This document shows positions 1-7,881 of a stretch of DNA of 64,000 nt, piece by piece. The first letter of the stretch is position 1; every line of letters starts with the position of its first letter. Source of the DNA: Deltaproteobacteria bacterium. GTDB taxonomy: Bacteria; Myxococcota_A; UBA796; SXON01. The stretch spans positions 1 to 64,000 of the forward strand of contig CANFCK010000006.1 in the NCBI GenBank assembly GCA_947445035.1, given 5' to 3'. The notes beneath the pieces were generated by a model. The model searched no databases. It saw nothing but the letters and a program-made list of their open reading frames with translations, and had not been told where the DNA came from. The translations under genes were made by a program, and so were the position numbers.

Positions 1-1091
1 ACCAACTCCGGCCGGGCCATGAGCGCATCGTAGAGCGTCGCGGCCATCACCGCGGCGCCGTCGACGCTTGGGTGGATGGGATCGTTGAAGAGCCGTCCCT
101 GTCGTTCGGCGGGGACGCGCGCGAACGCCTCGTAGAGCGGCACGTGGGGCACGTTGGCCCTGGTCGCATAGGCGGCGAGGGCCTCCCGGTACGGCGCCCA
201 AGGCAGCACCTGTCCTGGCTTCGGCTTGGGCATGCCTCGGATGGTCCACCTGCCGACGTCCCACTCCTGTGCGAGCGGCGCCAGCACCATCTTCGCGCCG
301 TGCGCCGTCGCCTGCGCCTGAATCTCGGCGATGTTGTCGAGGTATTCTTGCAGCGGCACGCGGGAGAGGTCGATGTACTCGTCCACCCGTTCCAGCCATC
401 GCATGTCACGGGGTACGCCCGGCATGAGCACCCGATTGCGCTCCTGGTTGGAGGTGGCGTATTGGTTGGCGTACACGTTCCAGGCCGAGCAGTAGGTGCG
501 CGACTGGCGGAGGGTGGCGCCGACGCCCGCCGTCGGCGGAGTCACCAGAGACAGCGCCTTTGAGTCCTGGAAAGCGTCGATATTACAGTCGGAGAAGATG
601 TTGGAGACGATGAGGAGGTCGGGTTGCAGCGCCCAGCCGACGTCCTCGAGCAGCCGCAACGTCTGGACGGTGCTGTAGCCCGGGATGCCGAGGTTGATGA
701 CCTCGATGCGCAGCTGCGGGAACTGCGTTTGGAGCCGACGTTCAAGCTCCTCCTGGTAGGTCCGCCCGTCGGGAACGCCCCAGCCGTACACGCTGGAATC
801 GCCGGTGGTGAGGATGCGCACCTCGTTGGCGGCCTTGGCGTGGGGCACGAACGTGTCGCGCAATCCCAGCGGCCCCACCGTGGTCGTAGAGCCATCCCCG
901 CTGCGGATGACGTACCCCGGCGTCAACTTCCACAGGTAGCGCGCGTCGGCCTGCATCTCGGGCCAGGTGCCGGTGGCGGGCACGGGGGGGTGGCACTCGC
1001 CCACGCCGAGGCCCCGCGCCACAAGCTCCCAGACGACCAACGCGCCGAGGGTCATCGACAGGGACAGCGTGAGCTTGCGACGGCGGGTCAC
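1..1091 (-). CDS. SGNH/GDSL-like hydrolase, membrane-anchored (C-terminus outside window)
   Basis: This is the last gene of the surface operon and reads off the left edge, with about 363 residues visible. The GTG start at 1091 overlaps the TGA of the upstream FG-GAP gene (GTGA, 1088-1091). Residues 7-28 form an N-terminal hydrophobic helix preceded by RRRK, consistent with a signal anchor. A TTGDSSVYGWG block (GDS at residues 97-99, Ser99) matches SGNH block I. A DPIHPSVDG block near residue 340 supplies the block V Asp and His, and SNIFSDCN near residue 175 lies where block III is expected. Members of this family are esterases, lipases or carbohydrate O-acyl (de)acetylases; the substrate cannot be read from sequence. 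Acting on surface polysaccharide is inference from context. The family call is good, the specific reaction unknown. Confidence 0.8.
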   Translation of the reverse strand, partial: MTRRRKLTLSLSMTLGALVVWELVARGLGVGECHPPVPATGTWPEMQADARYLWKLTPGYVIRSGDGSTTTVGPLGLRDTFVPHAKAANEVRILTTGDSSVYGWGVPDGRTYQEELERRLQTQFPQLRIEVINLGIPGYSTVQTLRLLEDVGWALQPDLLIVSNIFSDCNIDAFQDSKALSLVTPPTAGVGATLRQSRTYCSAWNVYANQYATSNQERNRVLMPGVPRDMRWLERVDEYIDLSRVPLQEYLDNIAEIQAQATAHGAKMVLAPLAQEWDVGRWTIRGMPKPKPGQVLPWAPYREALAAYATRANVPHVPLYEAFARVPAERQGRLFNDPIHPSVDGAAVMAATLYDALMARPEL

Positions 1092-4000
1092 CCCGAGGCC
1101 CTATCGCGCCGCCGGAGCGCCGCGAGAGTGCCGGCCGCCGCCATCCAGATGGCCGCGGGCGACCCCGCCCCGCTGGCACAGTCCCCGCAGGGCACAGACG
1201 CCGGCTCGTCGGCGGTCGCGGCGTTCCAGCCGGGGAGGGGGGTTGCGTAGTTGTGGGTGCGGGCGTTGTCGTGACCGAAGGTCGTCCAGCCGGCGCTGCC
1301 GCCGCGCGGGCCGTCGGTGTGCCAGGCAAATAGCCAACCCGACCGGCTTGCGACGACCACCTCCAAGGTGCCGTCCCCATCGAGGTCGCCGACGGACGGC
1401 GAGCTGAGCAGCCACTGCCCGGTCAGCTTGGGCCAGCCCGGCGGCGCGACCCCGTCGGCGTTCCATGCGTGCAGGACAAATCCGCCGGAACCGGCGATGG
1501 CCTCCATCGCGCCGTCGCCGTCGAGGTCCACCACGGCGGGGTTTCCGAAGAACTGAAGGTCCTCGACCTGGCGCGGGAAGCCGGGGAGGAAGCTGCCGTC
1601 CACGCCACTCCACGCCGCCAGCGCGTGATCGAAGTCGTAGCGCTGCCCGTCGTCCTCGGCCCCAGCCGCGTAGTCAAAACCTCCGGCCCCGTTGACGATG
1701 TCGGGCACGCCATCGCCGTCGAGGTCGCCGACCGCTGGCGAATTCATCAACGGCAGCATCACCGAGTCCGAGACATTGCTGCCAGGACCATAGCTTGCAC
1801 GCCCAGATTTGGCGATGTACACCTCCTCGGCGGCGGCGTTGAGCACCATGACGTCCCCCGCCAATCCGTGGGTCACGATCTCCGGGGTGGAATCCCCGAC
1901 AAGGTCCACGAGCGCGGCGCTGTTGGGCACGCCCTGGCCGACCATCGGCAGCACATCCACGTAGATACCGAAGATGCGCCTTGGCCAACCAGGAAGAATC
2001 TGGCCGTCACCGCTGACCGCGTACAAGAGCGCATGGGTGTCGTCGAGCGTTTCGTTGGTGCCGATGACCACGTCGTCGCGCCCGTCCCCATTGAGGTCGC
2101 CGAGGGCGGGGCTGGCGACGATGCGGCGGTCATCCAGCGCCGACTCCGACCATTTCAGGCGGACCGGGAAGCCCGCGGCGTAGGTGCCGTCGTCTTTCCA
2201 GGCGTGCAGGAAGCCGTCGCCGCCGCCGATCACGATCTCCAGTCGACCGTCGCCATCGACGTCCCCGAGCGCGGGGGTCGACAAGAAGCTGTCGGAGAGG
2301 CTGTCGTCCTCGGACGTGCTGCCGATCTCGGTGGTGTGGACCGGAAACCCAGCCCGCGGCGCGCCATCCGCGCCAAAAACGTGCAGGGCGCCCCGAAAAC
2401 TGGCGATCACCACCTCGAGCGAACCGTCGCCATCGAGGTCGGCGACGGCCGGCGAAGCGGTCACCGGCGCGTACACGTCCACCCCGACGGCCTGCCAGGC
2501 GGAGGAGCCGAGGTGGTTCGCCGGGTCCGCCGGGTCGACCTCGGCGAGCAGCTCGGTGTGCACCGGCCATCCGGGCAGCTCGCTGCCGTCGAACGTCAGC
2601 GCGTGAACCCACCCGTCGCTCCCGGCGACGATGATCTCCTCGGCGCCATCCCCGTCGAGATCCGCCAGCGCCGTGGAGGCCTCGATCGAGGCGCCAAGGT
2701 CCAACGGGAAGCCGTCCACCCGATCGGGGTCGGCGTCGAGGTACACCGACATCCGCGCCGTGGTGCTGCGTCCCGCCGCGTCCGAGGCCAGTAGCCGCAG
2801 CTGCAGCGTGTTCGCGTTGACCGCCTCTTCGCGCTCGACCGGGTTGGCGCCCTCGGCGTGATCTGCGAGTGGGCGCCACGTTTGCGGAAGGGTGAGGGTG
2901 GCCAGGTGCCCGTCAATCGCGTCAGTTCCGGTCGCGACCACTGTCCACTCCGAGGGCTCCAGGCCGATGCCCCAGGACAGGCTCCAGCTCACGATGGCCT
3001 GGCGCCCGGCGACGCTCCCTGAAACGACCAGCTCCGCGTTGCCGCTCGGGTCGAAGATGTCGAACCACTGGGGCGAGGTGATTTCGGCGGTCGGCGGGAC
3101 GGCGGTCGCGGCCGCGGCGAGGACGGCGGTCTCGGCGTTGATCCTACCCCAACCGCTCCACGCGTCCCAGCCGGGCTTGGTCGGCCAACGGGTCGGGTCG
3201 TCCGGAAGGGCGATGTCGTCGGCCGTTCCCGACAACAGCGCGTGAAGCTCGGCCGGCGTCGGCGTCCACCCTGCGTCGCGGGCGGCGCTCACGATGAGCC
3301 CGCTTACGCCCGAGGTGACCCCGGTTGCGCCGCTGGAGCAGTCGGTGCTCGACGCGCTCCCGTCCAGGCGCACCCCGTGGTTGGTGCAGTTGCTGTAGGC
3401 GACGAAACTGTCGGAGTCTTCGCGCGCCTCGCCCGAATGGACGATGGCGTGCACGTAGAAGGTGTGGGCCGCCATCCCCGGCGGGTTGGGGTGGTACGCG
3501 GTCTCGTCGGCGGCGCTGCCAATGACCATCACTCCTCGCTCCCAGGCCAGGTCGACCATGTCCTCGACAAACGCCGGCTGTTGGACTGCACCGACCGCGA
3601 CAAGCGCAACGTCCACGTCACGATCGATCGCGAACGCCAGGCCAGCGCCGAAGGCCGAGCCGTCGACGACGAAGCTGTCTCCGACCCGAACCGGCAGGAT
3701 GGTGCAGTTGGGACAGACGCCCACGTCCCCGCCGTTGTTGGCCTCGGCCGCCGCGTCCCGCCCCATGCCGGTGCCGTGGCCGAAGCGCACGTCGTCATAG
3801 GGGTCGTTGTCGTTCCACAAGAAGTCCCAGCCGCAGATGTCGTCGATGTACCCATCCGCATCGTCGTCGACGCCGTCGGAGAAGGTGGCGATCAGATCGC
3901 TGGGATCGAGAATTCCGTCCGCGACGTCGCCGCCAGCGTCCCACGCCACCCGCGAGTCGGCGGCCCAATCGGCGATGGTCACCACGCCGTCGCCGTTGGC

Positions 4001-4354
4001 GTCGGCGCTGGTCGCCCCCTCTGGAAGCGGCAGCTCTCCGGCGTTGAGCCTGAACTTCCGCACCAGGTCCTCGTGCTCCCAGTGCACGCCGGAGTCGATC
4101 ACCGCGATGGTGACGTCGGCGCGCCCGGTCGTGACCCGAAAGGCCCGGTCGACGGACATTCCGCTGCCGCCCATCGCAAGCTCCGCCGGTTCGGTCGGAG
4201 GCATCCACGCCGCGGGGTAGTAGCTGAGGTAGTTCCAGGCGTTGGCCATCTCGGCCGGACACAGCTCGGGTCGGTCCGGTTCTCCACACTCAGCTTGGAG
4301 CGGGAGGGGAAACTCGGCGCGCGCCGTCGAGGCCAGACCGAGCAGGAGCAGCAT
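1088..4354 (-). CDS. Subtilisin-fold (S8) protein with FG-GAP/VCBS repeats and MYXO-CTERM-like tail; catalytic Ser apparently replaced
   Basis: A 1088-residue exported protein. A short signal (MLLLLGLASTARA) precedes an S8 domain at about residues 75-410. Asp87 (VIDSGVHWEHEDL) and His193 (FGHGTGMG) are in place. At the serine site the usual GTSMATPHVAG is GATGVTSGVSG (342-352), putting Thr344 where the nucleophile should be, and the oxyanion Asn position reads AAD (Asp283). The calcium-like motif DANGDGVVTIADW (118-130) sits in an insertion. Residues about 550-1040 hold repeated DLDGDG-type FG-GAP/VCBS blades, probably a beta-propeller. The C-terminus has CGDC, a hydrophobic stretch, then RRRDR, the layout of MYXO-CTERM/sortase-like surface sorting signals. 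It is probably a surface-displayed, possibly non-proteolytic subtilisin-fold protein. It lies 9 nt after the small exported gene and overlaps the SGNH hydrolase gene by 4 nt. Confidence 0.85.
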   Translation of the reverse strand: MLLLLGLASTARAEFPLPLQAECGEPDRPELCPAEMANAWNYLSYYPAAWMPPTEPAELAMGGSGMSVDRAFRVTTGRADVTIAVIDSGVHWEHEDLVRKFRLNAGELPLPEGATSADANGDGVVTIADWAADSRVAWDAGGDVADGILDPSDLIATFSDGVDDDADGYIDDICGWDFLWNDNDPYDDVRFGHGTGMGRDAAAEANNGGDVGVCPNCTILPVRVGDSFVVDGSAFGAGLAFAIDRDVDVALVAVGAVQQPAFVEDMVDLAWERGVMVIGSAADETAYHPNPPGMAAHTFYVHAIVHSGEAREDSDSFVAYSNCTNHGVRLDGSASSTDCSSGATGVTSGVSGLIVSAARDAGWTPTPAELHALLSGTADDIALPDDPTRWPTKPGWDAWSGWGRINAETAVLAAAATAVPPTAEITSPQWFDIFDPSGNAELVVSGSVAGRQAIVSWSLSWGIGLEPSEWTVVATGTDAIDGHLATLTLPQTWRPLADHAEGANPVEREEAVNANTLQLRLLASDAAGRSTTARMSVYLDADPDRVDGFPLDLGASIEASTALADLDGDGAEEIIVAGSDGWVHALTFDGSELPGWPVHTELLAEVDPADPANHLGSSAWQAVGVDVYAPVTASPAVADLDGDGSLEVVIASFRGALHVFGADGAPRAGFPVHTTEIGSTSEDDSLSDSFLSTPALGDVDGDGRLEIVIGGGDGFLHAWKDDGTYAAGFPVRLKWSESALDDRRIVASPALGDLNGDGRDDVVIGTNETLDDTHALLYAVSGDGQILPGWPRRIFGIYVDVLPMVGQGVPNSAALVDLVGDSTPEIVTHGLAGDVMVLNAAAEEVYIAKSGRASYGPGSNVSDSVMLPLMNSPAVGDLDGDGVPDIVNGAGGFDYAAGAEDDGQRYDFDHALAAWSGVDGSFLPGFPRQVEDLQFFGNPAVVDLDGDGAMEAIAGSGGFVLHAWNADGVAPPGWPKLTGQWLLSSPSVGDLDGDGTLEVVVASRSGWLFAWHTDGPRGGSAGWTTFGHDNARTHNYATPLPGWNAATADEPASVPCGDCASGAGSPAAIWMAAAGTLAALRRRDRASG

Positions 4355-4363
4355 GCGCGCCTG

Positions 4364-4825
4364 CTAACGACGCCGCCCGAAGGTGTCGCGAAGCGTGCCG
4401 AACTCGTCGGGCGTCGTCGTCACCGGGCCAAGGACGTGGGTCTGGGGCGTTTCGGCTGCCAACAGCCTGGCCATGAGCGCCGGCGCCCCGATCCCCCGCA
4501 CCTGGAGCACGACATTGCCGCGTCGCGCCACCACAAATCCGTCGTCGCCCACCGCCTGGTCGGCGCCCGCAATCACGATGGCCGGCAGCCGCGCCTGCAC
4601 CGTCGCAACCTGAAAGGCGAAGTCGGCTTCCGCTGCGGCGGCATCGACGTTCCAGTGATGCAACACCCATCCGGCCGGCGACGTTGCACGCCAGCCATCG
4701 TCGCCATCGAGGAAGGTGGGCACGCCCAGCGCCAACGACGCCCGGGCCTCGGCGCTGAGGCCGGCGAAGACCGCATCCCCGGCGAGGGCGCTCCCAAATA
4801 GGAGGGTCAAGAGCATCAGCGTCAT
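4364..4825 (-). CDS. Small exported protein of unknown function
   Basis: A 153-residue protein beginning MTLMLLTLLFGSALAGDA, a clear signal peptide with likely cleavage after ALA. The ATG at 4825 overlaps the TGA of the transglutaminase-like lipoprotein (ATGA), so the two are probably translationally coupled. The mature part (about 138 residues) alternates predicted strands and helices and ends in RRR. I recognise no domain. An open frame continues upstream of this ATG, but that part lies inside the neighbouring gene and the signal peptide fixes the start here. Its position between a transglutaminase-fold lipoprotein and an FG-GAP surface protein suggests a periplasmic or surface accessory role, which is inference. 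Confidence 0.7.
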   Translation of the reverse strand: MTLMLLTLLFGSALAGDAVFAGLSAEARASLALGVPTFLDGDDGWRATSPAGWVLHHWNVDAAAAEADFAFQVATVQARLPAIVIAGADQAVGDDGFVVARRGNVVLQVRGIGAPALMARLLAAETPQTHVLGPVTTTPDEFGTLRDTFGRRR

Positions 4826-6288
4826 TGGAGCGTCCCCTGCGCCTGGTAGGCGTACTCGGTGCGGGTCTTGGCAAGGCGCTCCAGGTATTCGTCGGCGTCG
4901 ATCGCCTGCACCAGGAGCTCGTCGTGGGGGGCGCTGCCGGGGTCGGCGTCGCCGTCCAGCGCCAGGGTCGCGTCCCAGATGAGGTCGCTTTCCGGGCTCA
5001 TCGCGACCGCGTGGTAGCTGAACCCGCAACCGCCGGGGCCAAAGGGGCAGTGGCTGAACTCATCGCCGCCGATGGCGAGGATGTAGTTGAGATCGAAGTT
5101 GAAGCCGATGATGGCGTAGTCGACGTCGGCACCGAGCATGTTGCCGAAGCCGACGATGATGCCGGCGCAGTCGGTGCAGTTCACCACGACCCCGAACTTC
5201 CGCGACAGATACCCACCCATGTCGAAGTTGGCCCGCTCCCAGTCGTTGCCCGCGTAGGTGGTGTACACGCTGGCGCCGTAGACGGTGTCATATTCGAGGC
5301 CGTTGTCTTCGTAGACCCAGCGCACCAGCGCATCGAGGACTGCGTTGCGTTCGGCGGCGGTGCCTTCCAGCGCACGTAGCGCAGGATCGACGGCATCCAC
5401 CCAGGGGAAGTAACGTTCGCCCTCGGCCTCCCATGTGGGGGAATCGAGCAAGCGGTAGATGCGCAGCGGCACGCTCAATTCGTTGATCGGCCACGATGTG
5501 CCGGCGCTGTCGAGCGCGACGACGGCGAGACTGAGGCGTTCTTCGGTCACACCCAGCGTTGCCGCCAGGGGTTCGTCGCGTTGGAGCGTGACCATCCCGC
5601 CGTCCACCAGCGCCGCGTCATCGAGCACCGTCCAGCCGTCGGCCACCACGTGGAGATCGGCCCCGATAAGGTTTGCGGCCCCATAGTTGCTGGTGTCGCC
5701 CAGCTGTACGGTGAGGATCGGGCGGCTGTCGTAGGTGTAGGCGAGGGGCTGCGCGGCGTCGTCCTCGGCCAGCACGAGGTTGTCGCCCACGGCCGGGAGG
5801 GGCGTGGCCGCGCCGTCGCTGTCGTCGACGGCCCCGACCGCAACGAAGGCGTCATCGACATCCTGGATGTGGCGACGCGCCGACCAGTACAGGGGAACGC
5901 GGGTGGCGGTGGTCCCGTCGTCGTCTTCGGCGTAGGCGTTGACGAGCCCGGCGCGAACCATGGCGAAGGGGTGTTCGCGCATTTTTTCGTCGGCACCGAC
6001 CACCAGGGTGTAGGCGCCGGTTGCGGCGAGGGCGCCGGCGTCATCGCGGCCGTCCCAGCCCACCCCAGAGGCGACCTGCTTGCGCACCACGTCCCCGCTT
6101 TCGTCGAGGATGCTACCCGTGGCGGCCGCGTCGGCGTCTTTGCCGGACACCGTCCACGTCAGCGGGGTGGCCGACGTCGGGTCGAACGCCGGCGCCGCGA
6201 CCAGCTTGGCGTCGATCTCCGGCGCGGGATCGACGCCCTGAGGATCGGTTTCGGCGGGAAGGCACGCGACCAGGAGCCAGGGGAGCAT
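4822..6288 (-). CDS. Lipoprotein with FlgD-like Ig domain and transglutaminase-like domain
   Basis: A 488-residue protein starting MLPWLLVACLPAE, with Cys9 as the probable lipidated residue; a GTG 27 nt upstream (6315) is the alternative start. A segment near residues 75-95 (GWDGRDDAGALAATGAYTL) is typical of the FlgD/FlgD-like Ig fold. Toward the C-terminus NCTDCAGI (Cys374), FSYHAVA (His426) and LIWDATL (Asp439) give the Cys-His-Asp order and spacing of the transglutaminase-like superfamily. Enzymes of this fold are proteases, amidases or transglutaminases, so an activity cannot be assigned. It is the first gene of a four-gene operon and is followed by an ATGA-overlapping gene. The substrate could be a cell-surface protein or peptide, which is inference. 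Confidence 0.75.
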   Translation of the reverse strand: MLPWLLVACLPAETDPQGVDPAPEIDAKLVAAPAFDPTSATPLTWTVSGKDADAAATGSILDESGDVVRKQVASGVGWDGRDDAGALAATGAYTLVVGADEKMREHPFAMVRAGLVNAYAEDDDGTTATRVPLYWSARRHIQDVDDAFVAVGAVDDSDGAATPLPAVGDNLVLAEDDAAQPLAYTYDSRPILTVQLGDTSNYGAANLIGADLHVVADGWTVLDDAALVDGGMVTLQRDEPLAATLGVTEERLSLAVVALDSAGTSWPINELSVPLRIYRLLDSPTWEAEGERYFPWVDAVDPALRALEGTAAERNAVLDALVRWVYEDNGLEYDTVYGASVYTTYAGNDWERANFDMGGYLSRKFGVVVNCTDCAGIIVGFGNMLGADVDYAIIGFNFDLNYILAIGGDEFSHCPFGPGGCGFSYHAVAMSPESDLIWDATLALDGDADPGSAPHDELLVQAIDADEYLERLAKTRTEYAYQAQGTLQ

Positions 6289-6308
6289 CGGATTCTGGGT
6301 AACCCATG

Positions 6309-6337
6309 ACGTCACGGTGACGTGACGTCTCTACGAT
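6309..6337. promoter_or_regulatory. Palindrome plus -10-like element between divergent genes
   Basis: ACGTCAC (6309-6315), one base, then GTGACGT (6317-6323) form a perfect inverted repeat, and a second GTGACGT overlaps at 6322-6328. A -10-like TACGAT (6332-6337) lies 6 nt before the ATG at 6344. The palindrome occupies the -35 area of the rightward promoter and also lies just upstream of the leftward lipoprotein operon. A dimeric regulator binding site is inferred; the regulator is unknown. Confidence 0.4.
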
Positions 6338-6343
6338 ACGCCA

Positions 6344-6982
6344 ATGCACATCGCCTCGGCCCGTCCCGAGAACCTCTACCGCTCTGCCCACCACGCGCTT
6401 TCTTCGTTGGTGGTCATCCTGCTTCTCGAAACGGCGCTCAACGAAAAGAGCGCGGTGGTCCTGGCCACAGCCTTCGCGGCGCTGGCGTGGACGCTGGAGC
6501 TGACGCGGCGCCGCTTCCCGGCGTGGAACCAGGTGCTGATGCGCACCTTCGGGTTGGTGGCGCACAAACACGAGGCCACGGCCATCAACTCGGCAACGTG
6601 GATGTGCACCGGACTGGCGCTCATCGCGCCCTTCTTCGCGCTGCCCACGTTGGTCCTGGCGGTGGCTAGCATCGGCTTCGGGGATCCCGCCGCGGGTTTT
6701 GTCGGACGCCGCTTCGGAAGGATCAAGCTGGTGCATGGGCGGTCGCTGGAAGGGACGTTGGCCTACGCGGTCGTCGCGTTCTTGTCGGGGTGGGCGATCT
6801 TGTCGATGTGGCACCCTAGCTTGGGCGAACGAGGCGTCATCGCGGCTGCCGTCGCGGCAATCACCGGGGCCCTCACCGAGCTCTTCTCGCGGCGCATCGA
6901 CGACAACTTCGCAGTGCCGGTGCTGACCGCCGTTGCGGTGGGGGTGGTGCTTCAGGGCGGCGGGGCGTGGATGGTGGGGTGA
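6344..6982 (+). CDS. Dolichol kinase / Dgk1-type CTP-dependent lipid kinase-like membrane protein
   Basis: A 212-residue polytopic membrane protein with about six hydrophobic segments. The motif GFGDPAAGFVGRRFGR (about residues 107-122), followed by GRSLEGTLA and then DDNFAVPV near the end, is the signature arrangement of the SEC59/Dgk1 dolichol kinase family, related to phosphatidate cytidylyltransferases. These enzymes phosphorylate polyprenols or diacylglycerol with CTP at the membrane. The next intact gene is an ALG5-like glycosyltransferase on the other strand, so a role in recycling or making the polyprenyl-phosphate carrier is plausible. No Shine-Dalgarno precedes the ATG, and a -10-like hexamer sits 6 nt upstream, so the mRNA may be leaderless. 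Confidence 0.75.
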   Translation: MHIASARPENLYRSAHHALSSLVVILLLETALNEKSAVVLATAFAALAWTLELTRRRFPAWNQVLMRTFGLVAHKHEATAINSATWMCTGLALIAPFFALPTLVLAVASIGFGDPAAGFVGRRFGRIKLVHGRSLEGTLAYAVVAFLSGWAILSMWHPSLGERGVIAAAVAAITGALTELFSRRIDDNFAVPVLTAVAVGVVLQGGGAWMVG

Positions 6983-7156
6983 CCCTCGGCCGGTGGCCGC
7001 GCGAACAACCGGCGGGTCGAGTTCAATACCCTCAAGCCCGAGGATGGCGCGGAGGCGACGGTGAAGACCATCGACGAGGCTTCCCAGGCCGACAAGGACA
7101 AGGCCGGCAAGACGGACGACAACCGCCCCGAGAAGTCGAAGATCGACAAGGAGTAG
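6983..7156 (+). pseudogene. Remnant: C-terminal tail of an OmpA-family protein
   Basis: Directly after the TGA of the lipid-kinase gene, and in the same frame, 57 codons run to a TAG. They encode GGRANNRRVEFNTLK and then a Lys/Asp/Glu-rich tail ending KSKIDKE. GRAxNRRVEF is the typical last block of OmpA/MotB-like peptidoglycan-binding domains. No start codon or upstream OmpA domain is present. The simplest reading is the decayed 3' end of an OmpA gene whose 5' part was replaced by the preceding gene. Stop-codon readthrough producing a C-terminal extension is less likely. Confidence 0.6.
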
Positions 7157-7179
7157 CGCCTCCGCCACGGTTCCGGGCG

Positions 7180-7881
7180 TCAGCCCGGAAGCATCCGTCG
7201 GATCTGCACCACCTCGGCCGCCATACCCAGCGCGTCCCGCCCCACTCGCACACGCGAGTCGGCGTCGTGCGTCCAGACGACCGGCACCTCGGCGATCCGG
7301 AGCCCGGCGAGCTGGGCGCGGCGGAGGAGCTCCACGTCGAAGGCCCACCCGGTCGTCGCCAAGGCGCCGAAGAGCTCCCGGGCCACGTCGCCCCGAAAGG
7401 CCTTGAACCCGCACTGCGAATCCTGCAGCCCCGGGAGGGCCACGGCCCGCACCCAGGCGTTGAAGGCCCGTCCGAGCAGGTGGCGGTGGCGGGGCTCTCC
7501 ACGTCGGCGCGACGAGGCGCCCTCGCGGGTGGCGATGAGCACGTCGGCAGGGGGAGCCTTTGGCGGCAAGAAGTCGAGGACGCTCTCCGGAGGGACCGAC
7601 CAGTCCGCGTCGGCGAAGCACACCCACGCCGCTTGCGATGTCAACACTCCTGCGCGTACGGCGCCGCCTTTGCCGCGGTGGGGCTCGGCCTGCACGCGGA
7701 CGCGATCCCGTTGCGATGCGAGGGCCGTGGCGAGGGCGAGGGTGTCGTCGGTCGAGCCATCGTCGACGACGACGACCTCGGTCACGACATCGGGCAGCCG
7801 GTCGATGCCCGCGAAGGTGCTCGCGAGCCGCCGGGCTTCGTTGAAGCACGGGATGACGAGCGTGACCGAGGGCATCGACAT
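7180..7881 (-). CDS. Family 2 glycosyltransferase, ALG5/DPM1-like (polyprenyl-phosphate sugar synthase)
   Basis: A 233-residue GT-A protein starting MSMPSVTLVIPCFNEARRL; MPSVT two codons later is also possible. Diagnostic motifs in order are VVVVDDGSTDDT (nucleotide-sugar binding), GKGGAVRAGVL, FADADWSVPP (the metal-binding DxD region), DSQCGFKAF and GWAFDVELLRRA. This set is characteristic of dolichyl-phosphate beta-glucosyltransferase (ALG5) and dolichyl-phosphate mannose synthase. It would transfer a hexose from a nucleotide sugar to a polyprenyl phosphate on the cytosolic face. No membrane segment is obvious, unlike eukaryotic ALG5. Proximity to the polyprenol-kinase-like gene supports a lipid-carrier pathway. 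The exact sugar is unknown. Confidence 0.85.
   Translation of the reverse strand: MSMPSVTLVIPCFNEARRLASTFAGIDRLPDVVTEVVVVDDGSTDDTLALATALASQRDRVRVQAEPHRGKGGAVRAGVLTSQAAWVCFADADWSVPPESVLDFLPPKAPPADVLIATREGASSRRRGEPRHRHLLGRAFNAWVRAVALPGLQDSQCGFKAFRGDVARELFGALATTGWAFDVELLRRAQLAGLRIAEVPVVWTHDADSRVRVGRDALGMAAEVVQIRRMLPG

Noticed and set aside
1469..2794. Long plus-strand open frame antisense to the FG-GAP gene
   Set aside because: The minus strand encodes clear DLDGDG repeats and S8 motifs here; the antisense frame is a high-GC shadow with no recognisable domain.
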